From the NCBI RefSeq assembly GCF_003611475.1, contig NZ_RAXT01000008.1:46619-110618 (forward strand): a stretch of 64,000 nt of DNA. Direction: 5' to 3'. Made by a program: the position numbers and the translations under genes. Origin of the DNA: Acinetobacter rongchengensis (lineage in GTDB: Bacteria; Pseudomonadota; Gammaproteobacteria; Pseudomonadales; Moraxellaceae). Below the pieces are notes generated by a model. The model did no database searches. It had not been told where the DNA came from and saw only the letters and a list, made by a program, of their open reading frames with translations. Below, piece by piece: positions 44,718 to 54,460 of the stretch (its first letter is position 1; every line of letters starts with the position of its first letter).

Positions 44718-45218
44718 TTATTTTGGATATTTTCTAAATAATTGCCAAAGGCTAATCAATGCCAATACAGCAAAGAAAAGACATGACCATACAGGGAGTG
44801 ACTGTCCCAAGAACGTCCAATCGACCATGGCACATTCGCCAGAACCTTTTAAAACATTTTCAAATACTGCTTTTAAAGGCAAGGTATCAACCCAGTAATC
44901 TAAACCCGGCCCACAACTTGGCACTTGGTCTTTAGGTAGATTTTGCAACCATACATGACGTGCAGCCACACCAACTGACCAGCTAATTGCAACCAATCCT
45001 AAAAATGCATAAATTCGTTTAAAGGCATTACTTTTAGGGCTGTGTAAAAAAGCAATCAGTGAAATTGTCCCTAGACCAATTAAACCAATCCGTTGGAAAA
45101 TACATAACGGACAAGGTTCAAGCCCCTGAACATGCTCTAGATACAACGCAAATGCCATCCCAATTACACTTGCTAAAAACAAAAAACCACTCACGAAGCG
45201 ATAACTACGCCATTGCAT
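44718..45218 (-). CDS. dsbB: Disulfide bond formation protein DsbB
   Basis: 166 aa with four transmembrane segments. The first periplasmic pair is C36-P-L-C39 (EPCPLCIFQRIG) and the second pair is the cysteine in VPSCGPG and that in GSGECAMV, matching the two disulfides that pass electrons from DsbA to quinone. It lies 28 bp downstream of gshA on the same strand. The length is typical. Confidence 0.93.
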   Translation of the reverse strand: MQWRSYRFVSGFLFLASVIGMAFALYLEHVQGLEPCPLCIFQRIGLIGLGTISLIAFLHSPKSNAFKRIYAFLGLVAISWSVGVAARHVWLQNLPKDQVPSCGPGLDYWVDTLPLKAVFENVLKGSGECAMVDWTFLGQSLPVWSCLFFAVLALISLWQLFRKYPK

Positions 45219-45246
45219 GGAATTTCCTCTAAATTTTTATCTTTGA

Positions 45247-46824
45247 TTATCTAAACTTAGCAAGATATTCATCAAAACTGATTTCTTTTTCTTGCTCAAG
45301 TTGCTGTTGGTTTTGCAGTGAAGTCTGCGCAAGTTGCTCAAAATACGCTAAAGTCTCAGCACTTAATACATGTTGTTCGTAAAAATCAAGATGTTGGTTT
45401 GCCATAAAACTACCAAAGTTCCATGTTCCACCTTGTTGCGTGGTATCTTCAATGACTTGCGCAGAAAGCGTTTCATCTACATTATCAATACGCTTTTGCA
45501 TTTCAAGTAATGCTTTACTGTACAAATCCGTTGCATAGCTTTGATTTAAAATCTCAGCCAAGGGTTGCATCGCTGTGACATGTTGTTGAATCCATTCATT
45601 TAATGGATATTCCTGCCCTGCTTGTTGAATTTTCGCATTTGGCGCACGACCACGATTCACCACTTCAGCCTGATTCAGCTCAATCACGTCTTGTTCAGCA
45701 TCTAAAAGCTCAGGACTGTCTTTGAGTAAACAATACAACGCTAAAACTTCCAAGAAACCCGCAGTGTCTTCATTAATCCCAATTGCACTATATGGATTCA
45801 CGTCAACTGCACGTAATTCCACATAACCAATACCACGATTTGCCAAAGCTTGAGATGGTGTTTCACCTGCTTGCGGTACTTGCTTAGGGCGAACGAGACT
45901 GTAGTATTCATTTTCGATTTGTAATACATGATCATTGATTTGAATCGGTTCAGCATTTTCATCATTTAGGCCCAAACGGCTAAACTGAGCATAAGGGGTA
46001 TTGACTGCTTTTTGCAGCTCAGCAACATAACCTTCTAAGTTGTTATAGTGAATACCAAGTTGTTTTTGTGCAGAATTTTGATAGCCAAAACGCCCCATAC
46101 GCAATGCAGTTGCATAAGGTAAAAATAACGTTCCTTTGATCAAAGGTAATAACTGATGTTCACGCCCAGTCATAAAACATTTACAAACAGATGGACTTGA
46201 ACCGACCAAATACATGACCAATGGGGTTAAACGAATAAAATTACGAACCAATCCTAAATAACGATGACTACGATAGTCTTGTAAACTTAATTTTTTTAAT
46301 GCTTCATCTGTTTCATGTTGCTGTAATTGTTCAAATAAATGATCTGGAAATGACACATTATAATGCACACCCGAAATGGTCTGCATACGACGACCATAAC
46401 GAATACCTAAACCATGACGGTATAAGGTTTTGAATTTACCGATATTAGAGCTGCCATATTGTGCTAAACGAATATTCTCTTCTTGATCATCTAACATGCA
46501 TGGCATTGATAACGGCCATAATTTTTCATCATTTTCTAAATGACCATGTACCACAGCATGAATATCCGTCAGAAAATTTAACGCCTCTGGAATACTCTCT
46601 TTAGGTGGTGTAATAAATTCCATCAACGCTTCAGAATAATCCGTTGTAATATGCGGATGCGTTAAAGCTGAACCTAAACTACGCGGATGATCTGCTTGGG
46701 ATAAAAAGCCATTACTTTGCATACGCAAGCTTTCACGCTCAATGCCACGCAACATCCCCTTGAATAAGGTAGAATCCACCCAACTTGGTAAAATAGATTG
46801 GGAAATCACTTCGGGTTGACTCAT
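45247..46824 (-). CDS. gshA: Glutamate-cysteine ligase
   Basis: 525 aa, GshA type I of proteobacteria. It catalyses the first step of glutathione synthesis, joining Glu and Cys with ATP. Features: GIERESLRMQ near residue 27, LTHPHITTDYSEALMEFITPP near residue 53, and the conserved GVHYNVSFPDHL near residue 152, and ANRGIGYVELRAVDVNP near residue 330. It is upstream of dsbB with 28 bp between and possibly one operon, linking two thiol-redox genes; the partner gshB is at 17434-18378. Confidence 0.96.
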   Translation of the reverse strand: MSQPEVISQSILPSWVDSTLFKGMLRGIERESLRMQSNGFLSQADHPRSLGSALTHPHITTDYSEALMEFITPPKESIPEALNFLTDIHAVVHGHLENDEKLWPLSMPCMLDDQEENIRLAQYGSSNIGKFKTLYRHGLGIRYGRRMQTISGVHYNVSFPDHLFEQLQQHETDEALKKLSLQDYRSHRYLGLVRNFIRLTPLVMYLVGSSPSVCKCFMTGREHQLLPLIKGTLFLPYATALRMGRFGYQNSAQKQLGIHYNNLEGYVAELQKAVNTPYAQFSRLGLNDENAEPIQINDHVLQIENEYYSLVRPKQVPQAGETPSQALANRGIGYVELRAVDVNPYSAIGINEDTAGFLEVLALYCLLKDSPELLDAEQDVIELNQAEVVNRGRAPNAKIQQAGQEYPLNEWIQQHVTAMQPLAEILNQSYATDLYSKALLEMQKRIDNVDETLSAQVIEDTTQQGGTWNFGSFMANQHLDFYEQHVLSAETLAYFEQLAQTSLQNQQQLEQEKEISFDEYLAKFR

Positions 46825-47035
46825 TACTTACTCGCTTATCTTAAAGAACTTTTTAAAATAAAATATTTTTGGTGCGCGCAGTATAACGTGAATTATCGAT
46901 ATACATGTATATCTAGAATACTTTTGAGCTGATAATTCGTCTTATTTCAGTAATTTTTTATCACAAATACATGCTACAAGATATTTTAAATTTGTGTTTT
47001 GATAGAAAAAATCTTACTAATCAATTGTAAACATT

Positions 47036-47575
47036 ATGAATTATCAAACTATTCTCGATTTTTGGTTCAACCCTGAAACTCAGCCCTTTTGGTTTGCTAA
47101 AAGTGATGCTTTTGATCAAAAATTACATCAGCAATTTACAAAGATCCTTGAACAAGCACGTCAATGTGAGCTTTGGTCATGGCGTGAAAATGCAGCAGGT
47201 CGACTGGCTGAAATTATTGTTTTAGATCAGTTTTCTCGTAATATTTATCGGGATCAAATCGCTTCTTTTACACAAGATCCGTTAGCACTTGCTTTGGCGC
47301 AAGAGGCTGTAGCTTTGGGACTGGATCAAGAGCTCAGTCCAGAGCAGCGCTCTTTTTTATATATGCCATTTATGCATAGCGAGTCTAAACTCATTCATGA
47401 GCAAGCTCTCATCTTATTTGAAGCACTGGCTAATCCAATTAACTTAGATTTTGAGAAAAAGCACAAAGCGATTATCGACCGTTTTGGACGATATCCTCAT
47501 CGCAATACTATTTTAGGACGTGAATCCACAGCTGAAGAAATTGAATTTTTAAAACAGCCAAATAGTCATTTTTAA
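47036..47575 (+). CDS. DUF924-family protein
   Basis: 179 aa, helical. It has the family sequence LDFWFNPETQPFWFAKSDAFDQKLHQQF at the start, IIVLDQFSRNIYRD near residue 62, and the PFMHSESKLIHEQALILFEAL segment. DUF924 has a TPR-like fold and no demonstrated activity. It is transcribed alone. Confidence 0.88.
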   Translation: MNYQTILDFWFNPETQPFWFAKSDAFDQKLHQQFTKILEQARQCELWSWRENAAGRLAEIIVLDQFSRNIYRDQIASFTQDPLALALAQEAVALGLDQELSPEQRSFLYMPFMHSESKLIHEQALILFEALANPINLDFEKKHKAIIDRFGRYPHRNTILGRESTAEEIEFLKQPNSHF

Positions 47576-47655
47576 GCCATGAATATTTTATATTCAATGT
47601 CTTAATTTTAATCCTTATGATAAAAATCTGATCATAAAAACTTAAAAAATATCAA

Positions 47656-47698
47656 TCACATGAATTGTCTATTTATTATAAGTAGATTATTCATGTGA
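47656..47698. repeat. 10-bp inverted repeat upstream of an esterase gene
   Basis: TCACATGAAT (47656-47665) and ATTCATGTGA (47689-47698) with a 23-bp spacer, about 78 bp before the start of the hydrolase at 47776. It could be an operator or an mRNA structure. Confidence 0.45.
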
Positions 47699-47775
47699 AT
47701 TTACAAAAATATAATATATCAGCCCAAATTGCTTAGATATGCTTTGTGAACAATATCAACAAGGACAGAAGAAAT

Positions 47776-48459
47776 ATGGCACAGCCTACAATTGTACTCG
47801 TTCACGGATTCTGGGGTAATTCCCTTCACTGGCAACATGTGATCCCTCAATTAGTTAAGCAAAATTATCAAGTTAAAGCAGTTGAGGTTCCTTTAACATC
47901 TCTAGCGGATGATGTAGAACGAACCAATAAAATGATTAATCAAATCGAAGGTTCTGTGTTATTGGTGGGTCACTCATATGGCGGTGCTGTGATTACAGAA
48001 GCGGGGAATAACGATAAAGTTGTTGGCTTAGTATATATCGCTGCATTTGCACCAGATACTGGTGAAAGCCCAGGCATGATTACTCAACAACATTTGCCTG
48101 AAGCGGCTGCGAATCTTGCACCAGACAGCGATGGTTACTTATGGGTTGTTGCAGACAAATATCATGAAAGTTTCTGTCAAGATTTAGGCGCTGATGAAGC
48201 TATAGCACTCGCTGTTGCACAAAAAGCACCGCTTGCTAGCACTTTTGGTGACAACATCACCACACCAGCGTGGAAAACCAAACCTTCTTGGTATCAAGTT
48301 TCAACTCAAGATCGTATGATTGCTCCTGAAAATCAACGCAAAATGTCTGCACGATTAAATGCAAAAGAAATCATTGAACTTGATGCAAGTCATGCTTCTC
48401 TTGCGTCTAGACCAAAAGAAATTGCTGACTTTATTCTTCAGGCAGCATCATCGCTATAA
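47776..48459 (+). CDS. Alpha/beta hydrolase
   Basis: 227 aa from the ATG at 47776 (a GTG ten codons upstream is open but the family start is at MAQPTIVLVHGFWGN). The HGFWGN oxyanion loop, LLVGHSYGGAVITEAG (nucleophile Ser) and a late Asp and His (QDRMIAPENQ, DASHASLASRP) complete a catalytic triad. The closest recognisable group is the plant-esterase-like SABP2/EstC family of small hydrolases. Cytoplasmic. Substrate unknown. Confidence 0.83.
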   Translation: MAQPTIVLVHGFWGNSLHWQHVIPQLVKQNYQVKAVEVPLTSLADDVERTNKMINQIEGSVLLVGHSYGGAVITEAGNNDKVVGLVYIAAFAPDTGESPGMITQQHLPEAAANLAPDSDGYLWVVADKYHESFCQDLGADEAIALAVAQKAPLASTFGDNITTPAWKTKPSWYQVSTQDRMIAPENQRKMSARLNAKEIIELDASHASLASRPKEIADFILQAASSL

Positions 48460-48853
48460 TTATGACTGACCATTTACATATTGACTTCCAAACTATATGC
48501 GTCAATAAAAAGTTGGTCTGATCCTTGTTGGTTTGATCATTAAAGATGTCGCAAAACTGGGAGTGGAATAAGCTCCCAGTTTTGTATTAAAACACTTGAA
48601 ACAATATTTTATTTTTATCTATCAGTTTTGTGATTATGCTGCCCTTCATACTTCTCAGCAACTGACTTTTTTCAATACAATACCAAGAAAATCTCTGCTC
48701 AATTTAAACTCAACCTGTTCCAAATCTTTTTACTTTTACAATAGAATGAATTAACAAAAATCTTCTTGAAATTCACTATAAATCCCTCATTTTAAAGCAA
48801 TATAGAAGATTAAATTACTGGTCCATCTGCACAAGAGTGGAAAGGAGCAACAT
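48460..48853. other. Intergenic region holding a terminator
   Basis: A terminator AAAACTGGGAG-TGGAATAAG-CTCCCAGTTTT (48553-48583) ends the hydrolase transcript. The rest (48584-48853) holds only AT-rich promoter-like sequence and the AAGGAG ribosome-binding site of the lipoprotein gene. Confidence 0.8.
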
Positions 48854-49414
48854 ATGAAAAAAACACTCATCGGTCTGACTATGGTGGCAGTACTCACAAT
48901 GACGGGGTGTGCAATCTCACCAAGCAAGCCCAAAACCTTTGATCAGCTTGGACAATACTCAACTGTGCCACTCAATGATCACAGTTATCGTGTGAGCTTT
49001 CGTGCTAAAAATGATATGAGTTTTGGAACCGCCGAAGAAATTACCCTACTCAAATCTGCACAAACAGCAGTATTGAATGGATTCCAATTTTTTAAAGTTC
49101 TTGATGATCCAAGTAATCGCAATCAACCACCACGTAAAGCCGTGGTTTATCCAACCCCAATGTATCCACCTTATGGTTATGGATATAGACGTTTAGGCGG
49201 ATTCTACGACCCGTTTTATGATATTCCACAAGTGGTCACTGTTGATCCTATTCAAGTAGCCTATAGTATTGAATGTTATAAAGATAAAAAATCAGCCCCT
49301 AGCGATGCCTTTGACGCTCGTCTGATTTTACAATCTTTAGGACAAAAATACGGTGTTAGCCCGACAGGACAAGTACTTCAACCCCAACCTGTTGCGGTAA
49401 CATCAACTCAATAG
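48854..49414 (+). CDS. CC0125/CC1285-family lipoprotein
   Basis: 186 aa. Signal peptide with a lipobox, LTMTGC (Cys at residue 19), then SKPKTFDQLGQYSTVPLNDHSYRVSFRAKNDMSFG, which matches the CC0125/CC1285 lipoprotein family of unknown function. A Pro/Tyr-rich middle (PMYPPYGYGYRR) follows. It is attached to the inner or outer membrane by lipid. It ends 29 bp before the DUF445 gene on the same strand. Confidence 0.8.
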   Translation: MKKTLIGLTMVAVLTMTGCAISPSKPKTFDQLGQYSTVPLNDHSYRVSFRAKNDMSFGTAEEITLLKSAQTAVLNGFQFFKVLDDPSNRNQPPRKAVVYPTPMYPPYGYGYRRLGGFYDPFYDIPQVVTVDPIQVAYSIECYKDKKSAPSDAFDARLILQSLGQKYGVSPTGQVLQPQPVAVTSTQ

Positions 49415-49443
49415 TTATTTTAGAATCATTTTTAGGCATATGA

Positions 49444-50751
49444 ATGGGCGAAATAGAACAGCACGTAATCCCAAGTTTAGACCGCAGTAAACGTTTTGCA
49501 ACGATTGCTTTAATTGTTGCTGTGGTTGCTTGGATCATTCTCATCATCACAGCCAAGCTAATGCCTGAATATGCATGGTTCATTCATATCCTCATGCTCG
49601 GTGCAGAGGCGGGTGTAGTCGGTGGCCTAGCTGACTGGTATGCAATTACTGTTCTATTCCGCAACCCTTTTGGGAAAATTCCTATTCCCAAATTTTTACG
49701 TGATCACACAGAAATCATTCCTCGAAATAAAGCACGTATTGCTGAATCCATGGGGAAGTTTGTTCAGGAAAATTTTCTGTCTCCACAAGTTGTAGAAACC
49801 AGTTTAAAAAGAACTGATCTCAGTTTAGCTGTAGGTCAATGGCTTGCCAATCCACAAAATAACCGTCAAGTGGTAGATGTCATTCAACAAACTGTACCTA
49901 AAATATTTGAATTCGTCGGACAAGAGCAAATTGGACGTTTTATTCAAAGCAACAGTGTGCAATGGGTTCGTAATACGAGAATCAACAATCTCGCCAGTGA
50001 AATGTTACGTGCAGTTTTGGAAAATGATTTCCACCAAGACGTATTGCAGCGTGGCTTAGATTTAGCACATGAATGGATGATGACCCATCCAGACAAAACC
50101 CGTGAACTCACTCAAACCTTATTTAAAGAGCTTGGCGTTTCTCGTCTCGCCAAAGGTGCAAGCTGGATTGGCATTGATGTTGAGCAACGTACCATTGACT
50201 CTGTGATTGAAAAAGTTGAATCTATGTTGGCTGATCAGGAACATCCAATCCGTCAAAAAATTGAAGAAGCGGCTCACCAAGTGATGGTTCAACTCTCTGA
50301 TAATCAGAGTACAACCAGTATTCGTTTAAATGAAACCAAGAATGCACTTTTAGACAGCCCGTCTGTGTTGAACTTCATCACAGGTGCAGTGGTTATCCTA
50401 TGCGATGCGATCAAGTCAGACTTGATGAAAGCAGATTCAGGCATTGCCATGAACCTACGTGTTGCAATCCAACAAGTTGGTGAAAACTTAATTCAAAATC
50501 AATCTGTTCGTGATTTATTGAATGAGCGTATTAGTGGTATTGCGGTCAATTTGAGTGATCAATACAGTGAAAAAATCATTCGTTTTATCAGTCAGCGGAT
50601 CCATGAGTGGGATTCAACTGAAATGATTGCCAAGATTGAGAATGAAGTCGGCGGTGATTTACACATGATTCGTGTAAATGGCGTAGTGGTCGGTGCTTTT
50701 ATTGGTCTAACACTGGGTGTGATTCGTGCTGTGATTGATTTTGTGATTTGA
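49444..50751 (+). CDS. DUF445 (YjiN-family) membrane protein
   Basis: 435 aa. A hydrophobic segment at about residues 17-40 (TIALIVAVVAWIILIITAKLM), the signature GLADWYAITVLFRNPFGKIPIPK near residue 60 and a hydrophobic C-terminus (VVGAFIGLTLGVIRAVIDFVI) bracket a long helical domain. This architecture is the DUF445/YjiN family, for which no function is established. Probably anchored at the inner membrane at both ends. Confidence 0.9.
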   Translation: MGEIEQHVIPSLDRSKRFATIALIVAVVAWIILIITAKLMPEYAWFIHILMLGAEAGVVGGLADWYAITVLFRNPFGKIPIPKFLRDHTEIIPRNKARIAESMGKFVQENFLSPQVVETSLKRTDLSLAVGQWLANPQNNRQVVDVIQQTVPKIFEFVGQEQIGRFIQSNSVQWVRNTRINNLASEMLRAVLENDFHQDVLQRGLDLAHEWMMTHPDKTRELTQTLFKELGVSRLAKGASWIGIDVEQRTIDSVIEKVESMLADQEHPIRQKIEEAAHQVMVQLSDNQSTTSIRLNETKNALLDSPSVLNFITGAVVILCDAIKSDLMKADSGIAMNLRVAIQQVGENLIQNQSVRDLLNERISGIAVNLSDQYSEKIIRFISQRIHEWDSTEMIAKIENEVGGDLHMIRVNGVVVGAFIGLTLGVIRAVIDFVI

Positions 50752-51252
50752 ATCTAAATCCGCTCAACCCATCCTAACTTATGAATATAGATGAAGCTAT
50801 AAGGAATACGTTCTTTCATAAGTTATGGCTTAACCCACTGAAAGTTATAAACTTTAGCAATTCTATTCAATCTTAGTTCTCGGCATTTACCTCTATTTCT
50901 GTGTCTTTCACTTAAAACCTTAAGGCTTTTAATTTGTTTTTAAACACTGAATGGAGGCATTCTGTTGCATCAAATGATAACAATGTCCCAACCAAACCCT
51001 GTTAATCAATAAAAAGAAATGCTTACAAACTTTTAAATATCAATAGATCTGATCATTCAATTATGCGTGAAATTTCAGAAAAATTTTACTTTAAAAATAA
51101 ATCACTGATTGATCATTTTTTGATTTATAAATGTAGCTTGTTATTTAAAAAATTAATTCTATACTCTTAATAAATACCAATTAATTATAGTCATTATATG
51201 TCAAGTAACTTGACACTAAGTGTTTAATCTAAGAACTAAATTGGAGCTTCTT
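50752..51252. other. Intergenic region with an inverted repeat, no gene seen
   Basis: 501 bp. AACTTATGAA (50776-50785) pairs with TTCATAAGTT (50815-50824) with flanking partial pairing, which may end the DUF445 transcript, although no T-run follows. The rest is AT-rich, ending in a GGAG ribosome-binding site for the DUF1254 gene. Confidence 0.55.
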
Positions 51253-52683
51253 ATGAGTATAAAGCGCGTCATATTATATTTTTCGTTTTTACTCTTTTTT
51301 GTCGCAGCCGTCACTGGGTGTAGCAAAAAAGAATCCACAACTGCAACAAAACAGACTGAAACAAAAACAGAGTCTTTAAAAGAAATTGCGACAGAAGCTT
51401 ATATCTATGCTTACAGCCCTGTGTATGCTTACTGGTATTTAAGTGATGAAGTTTTTAATCAAAAATCAACAAACTATATCGGTGAATTTAATAAGTTCCG
51501 TCACTATAGAGTTCGTAATACCCCTGAAGATCAAATGATTACACCTGCAATTGATATTCTCTATAGTCGTAACTGGCTGGATTTGCGTGGTGAACCAATG
51601 GTGGTCAGTATTCCAAAAATTACACCAGAGTCTCGCTACTATGTGATGCAATCAATCTCATTAGACCATTATAACCTTGACTTCTATGGTACACGTACAG
51701 CGGGATCCAAAGGTGGTAATATTCTTTATGTCGGTCCAAGCTATAAAGGGAAAATTGACGAAACCAAATTTGATCGTGTAGTACATTCAAAAACTGATTT
51801 TGTTTACTTACAAGGTCGTATTTTGGTCGGTGATGATGCAGATGTCAAAAAGGTCAATGCCATTCAAGATCAAATCATTACTACGCCATATAATAAATTT
51901 GTCCAGCAACCTGCTACAGCAACGAGTGCAGGCAAATCGGATATGACGCCTTTTATCCCAGCGGATAAAATGAAAGCGCTTTATTCGATTGAAACATTAG
52001 ACGTTTACGCTCGTATTATGCCTTACATTCATTTAGACAATCCAAGCGACTTGGCAATGCTCGAACGCTTTAAAAAGATTGGTTTAGAATCGGGTAAGAA
52101 ATTTGATCTTTCTAAATTCTCTGAAGCAGATCAAAAAGAGATTCAGGCTGGAATACAAGCAGGTGTAGCACAAGTTCAACAAGCCGTTAATAATGCATCT
52201 TCTAGTATTGGTTTATTGGGTACTGAAGAGGAGCTCAATCGTAATTATCTCAATCGTGATGCAGGCGTTGGCGTGGGTATCTTCGGTAATTCTCCTGCTG
52301 AAGCAATGTATCAGGGTCGTAGCATGGTCGATGCGAAGCCTGGTGATCAATATGTTCTTCACTTTGATGCAGATAATTTACCGCCAATCCATAAAGAAGG
52401 CTTTTGGTCTGTAACGATGTATAATCTTCCTCAACGTCTTCCTTTCCATAATGAAATTGAACGTTATACCTTAGGAAATCGTTCTGAAGGTTTAAAATAC
52501 AATAAAGACGGTAGCCTAGATTTATACTTCCAAAGTGAAAAACCGGCAGCAGATAAAGTATCAAATTGGTTGCCTACACCAAAAGAAGGACCTTTCTTCT
52601 ACATCTTACGTATGTATGTTCCACAAGAGAAAGTAAGCAAAGGTGACTGGATGATTCCAGATCTGAAAAAAGTAGAAAAATAA
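51253..52683 (+). CDS. DUF1254/DUF1214 lipoprotein
   Basis: 476 aa from the ATG at 51253 (GGAG 7 nt upstream). Signal peptide with lipobox AVTGC. The domain begins ATEAYIYAYSPVYAYWYLSDEVFNQ (DUF1254) and continues to the C-terminal DUF1214 block with LPPIHKEGFWSVTMYNLPQRLPFHNEIERYTLG and a long aromatic segment. The function is not established; members are often secreted or membrane-anchored. It is transcribed alone with a terminator downstream. Confidence 0.88.
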   Translation: MSIKRVILYFSFLLFFVAAVTGCSKKESTTATKQTETKTESLKEIATEAYIYAYSPVYAYWYLSDEVFNQKSTNYIGEFNKFRHYRVRNTPEDQMITPAIDILYSRNWLDLRGEPMVVSIPKITPESRYYVMQSISLDHYNLDFYGTRTAGSKGGNILYVGPSYKGKIDETKFDRVVHSKTDFVYLQGRILVGDDADVKKVNAIQDQIITTPYNKFVQQPATATSAGKSDMTPFIPADKMKALYSIETLDVYARIMPYIHLDNPSDLAMLERFKKIGLESGKKFDLSKFSEADQKEIQAGIQAGVAQVQQAVNNASSSIGLLGTEEELNRNYLNRDAGVGVGIFGNSPAEAMYQGRSMVDAKPGDQYVLHFDADNLPPIHKEGFWSVTMYNLPQRLPFHNEIERYTLGNRSEGLKYNKDGSLDLYFQSEKPAADKVSNWLPTPKEGPFFYILRMYVPQEKVSKGDWMIPDLKKVEK

Positions 52684-52821
52684 GTTCATAACTTTGAGTT
52701 TTAAAATGCTCTTAATATTTAAGGGCATTTTTAGTGATTTAACTGATGTCGATTATATGATTAACATTAAATATTAATTTAAATATCATATATTTATAGA
52801 ATTAAACAGTTATAACAAACA

Positions 52822-52855
52822 TAAAATGCCGACTTTAAATAAGTCGGCATTTTAT
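52822..52855 (+). terminator. Terminator after the DUF1254 gene
   Basis: AAAATGCCGACTT-TAAAT-AAGTCGGCATTTT, about 140 bp after the stop. Some AT-rich sequence lies between. Confidence 0.75.
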
Positions 52856-52916
52856 TGAGTAGATCTGTTACGTTCAGCCAATAAAATGAATTAAAAAACA
52901 CGCAATCAATGCATTC

Positions 52917-53128
52917 ATTGCCACTCACATTGACGCAAATATTAAGCAACAGAAGTTCTCGCAACAATCTGCTGAACAGTATCAGATGCAATCCATTTAT
53001 TATTCTCCCAAGTCGCTAAGGAAAAGACTTTACCTTTTGAGATTTGGCAAACCAATCCTGAAACCATTGCAGCCATGGAAGATCCAACGCATTTTACAAC
53101 CAACTCCCGCCGCCTATTTTGCTGTTAA
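52917..53128 (+). pseudogene. Decayed RelB/DinJ-family antitoxin
   Basis: Reading with frame changes gives ATHIDANIKQ (frame of 52917), then after a shift TEVLATIC-stop-TVSDAIHLLF, SQVAKEKTLPFEIWQTNPET, IAAMED, ending at a TAA at 53126. The order ATHIDANIKQ, VLATIC, TVSDAI, AKEK-LPFEIWQ-NPETIAAMEE matches RelB/DinJ antitoxins. The start codon is lost (ATT), there is one frameshift and one in-frame TGA. No toxin gene (YafQ/RelE) is next to it; 53178 begins an aminotransferase. Confidence 0.8.
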
Positions 53129-53177
53129 AAATGACCTGCTAAACTGCGTCTAATCTATTCAAATAATCCGTCTGGTC

Positions 53178-54335
53178 ATGATCGAAATCCACTCTAAACT
53201 TCCTGCACAAGGCGTCACTATTTTCAGTACTATGACTGCGATGGCACAACGCTTAAACGCATTAAATTTATCACAGGGTTTTCCAGACTTTCCCGCTCCA
53301 CCTGATTTACTGCAAGCTTTAAGCGAAGCGACTTTAGCGGGCTATAATCAATATGCAGCTGGAGATGGCTTCGTTCCGTTAAGAGAACAATTGGCACAGC
53401 TTTTTTTAAACCGAGATCAATTAAAACTAGACCCGATCACCGAAATCACCATCACTGCAGGTGCGACTATTGCTATTTTTTCAGCAATACAAGCAATGCT
53501 ACATGCAGGAGATGAAGTGATTATTTTCGACCCAAGTTATGACAGCTATGCGCCGAGTGTGCAATTGGTTGGAGCAAAGGCGATTCACATCCCACTAAAT
53601 GCACCTGAGTTTTGTGTCGACTGGAATCAAGTCAGATCTGCAATCACGGATCAAACCCGTATGGTCATTGTCAATACACCGCATAATCCAACAGGTGCTA
53701 TTTGGTCAAAACAAGATTGGCTCAATTTGATTGAACTGATTCAAGATAAAAATATTGTTGTTTTGTCCGATGAAGTGTATGAACACCTCATCTATGACGA
53801 CAAACAACATTATTCAGCCCTATCCTTTCCAGAATTAAGAGATCGTAGTTTCGTGGTGGGTTCTTTTGGTAAAACCTTTCATGTCACAGGCTGGAAAACA
53901 GGTTATTGTATTGCTTCGCCTGCACTTATGAGCGTCTTTCGACAGGTGTACCAATTCGCCAACTTTTGTGGTGTCACCCCTGTGCAAATGGCTTTAGCCA
54001 CCTATATGCAGCAACATCCTGAACATATCGCAGGCTTATCTGAGTTCTATCAAAACAAACGAGATTTGTTTATTTCAGGAATTCAACATTCAAAGTTTCG
54101 TTTTATTCCATCACAAGGGACATTCTTTCAAAATGTAGATTACAGCCTTATTCGCCCGGATTTAAATGATGTTGAAATGTGTAATTTTTTGGCTGAAGAA
54201 CATAAAATTGTGGCTATCCCTGTTTCTGTTTTCTATCAACAAGCTCCTGAGAATTTACGCTTAATTCGTTTTTGTTTTGCCAAAACAGAACAAACTTTGC
54301 TGCAAGCTTGTAAAATTTTAAATCAAATTGAATAA
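53178..54335 (+). CDS. Class I/II aminotransferase (YbdL methionine aminotransferase-like)
   Basis: 385 aa PLP enzyme. LNLSQGFPDFPAPPDLL near the start, TAGATIAIFSAIQAML near residue 95, NTPHNPTGAIW and SDEVYEHLIYDD, and the Schiff-base lysine in SFGKTFHVTGWKTGYC near residue 235. These match YbdL-type methionine or kynurenine-oxoglutarate aminotransferases. Methionine as the substrate is suggested by YbdL family knowledge. Cytoplasmic and transcribed alone. Confidence 0.87.
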   Translation: MIEIHSKLPAQGVTIFSTMTAMAQRLNALNLSQGFPDFPAPPDLLQALSEATLAGYNQYAAGDGFVPLREQLAQLFLNRDQLKLDPITEITITAGATIAIFSAIQAMLHAGDEVIIFDPSYDSYAPSVQLVGAKAIHIPLNAPEFCVDWNQVRSAITDQTRMVIVNTPHNPTGAIWSKQDWLNLIELIQDKNIVVLSDEVYEHLIYDDKQHYSALSFPELRDRSFVVGSFGKTFHVTGWKTGYCIASPALMSVFRQVYQFANFCGVTPVQMALATYMQQHPEHIAGLSEFYQNKRDLFISGIQHSKFRFIPSQGTFFQNVDYSLIRPDLNDVEMCNFLAEEHKIVAIPVSVFYQQAPENLRLIRFCFAKTEQTLLQACKILNQIE

Positions 54336-54460
54336 CGATCCTAAACCGTGATCCTTGCAAAAATAACCCGTTTAAGTTACTCAAATACTCAGGCTTTTTC
54401 TAAGATCTATGCTACTGTCGTAAAAGCAATAAATGTAAAAATTGGACAATAGAAATATAA

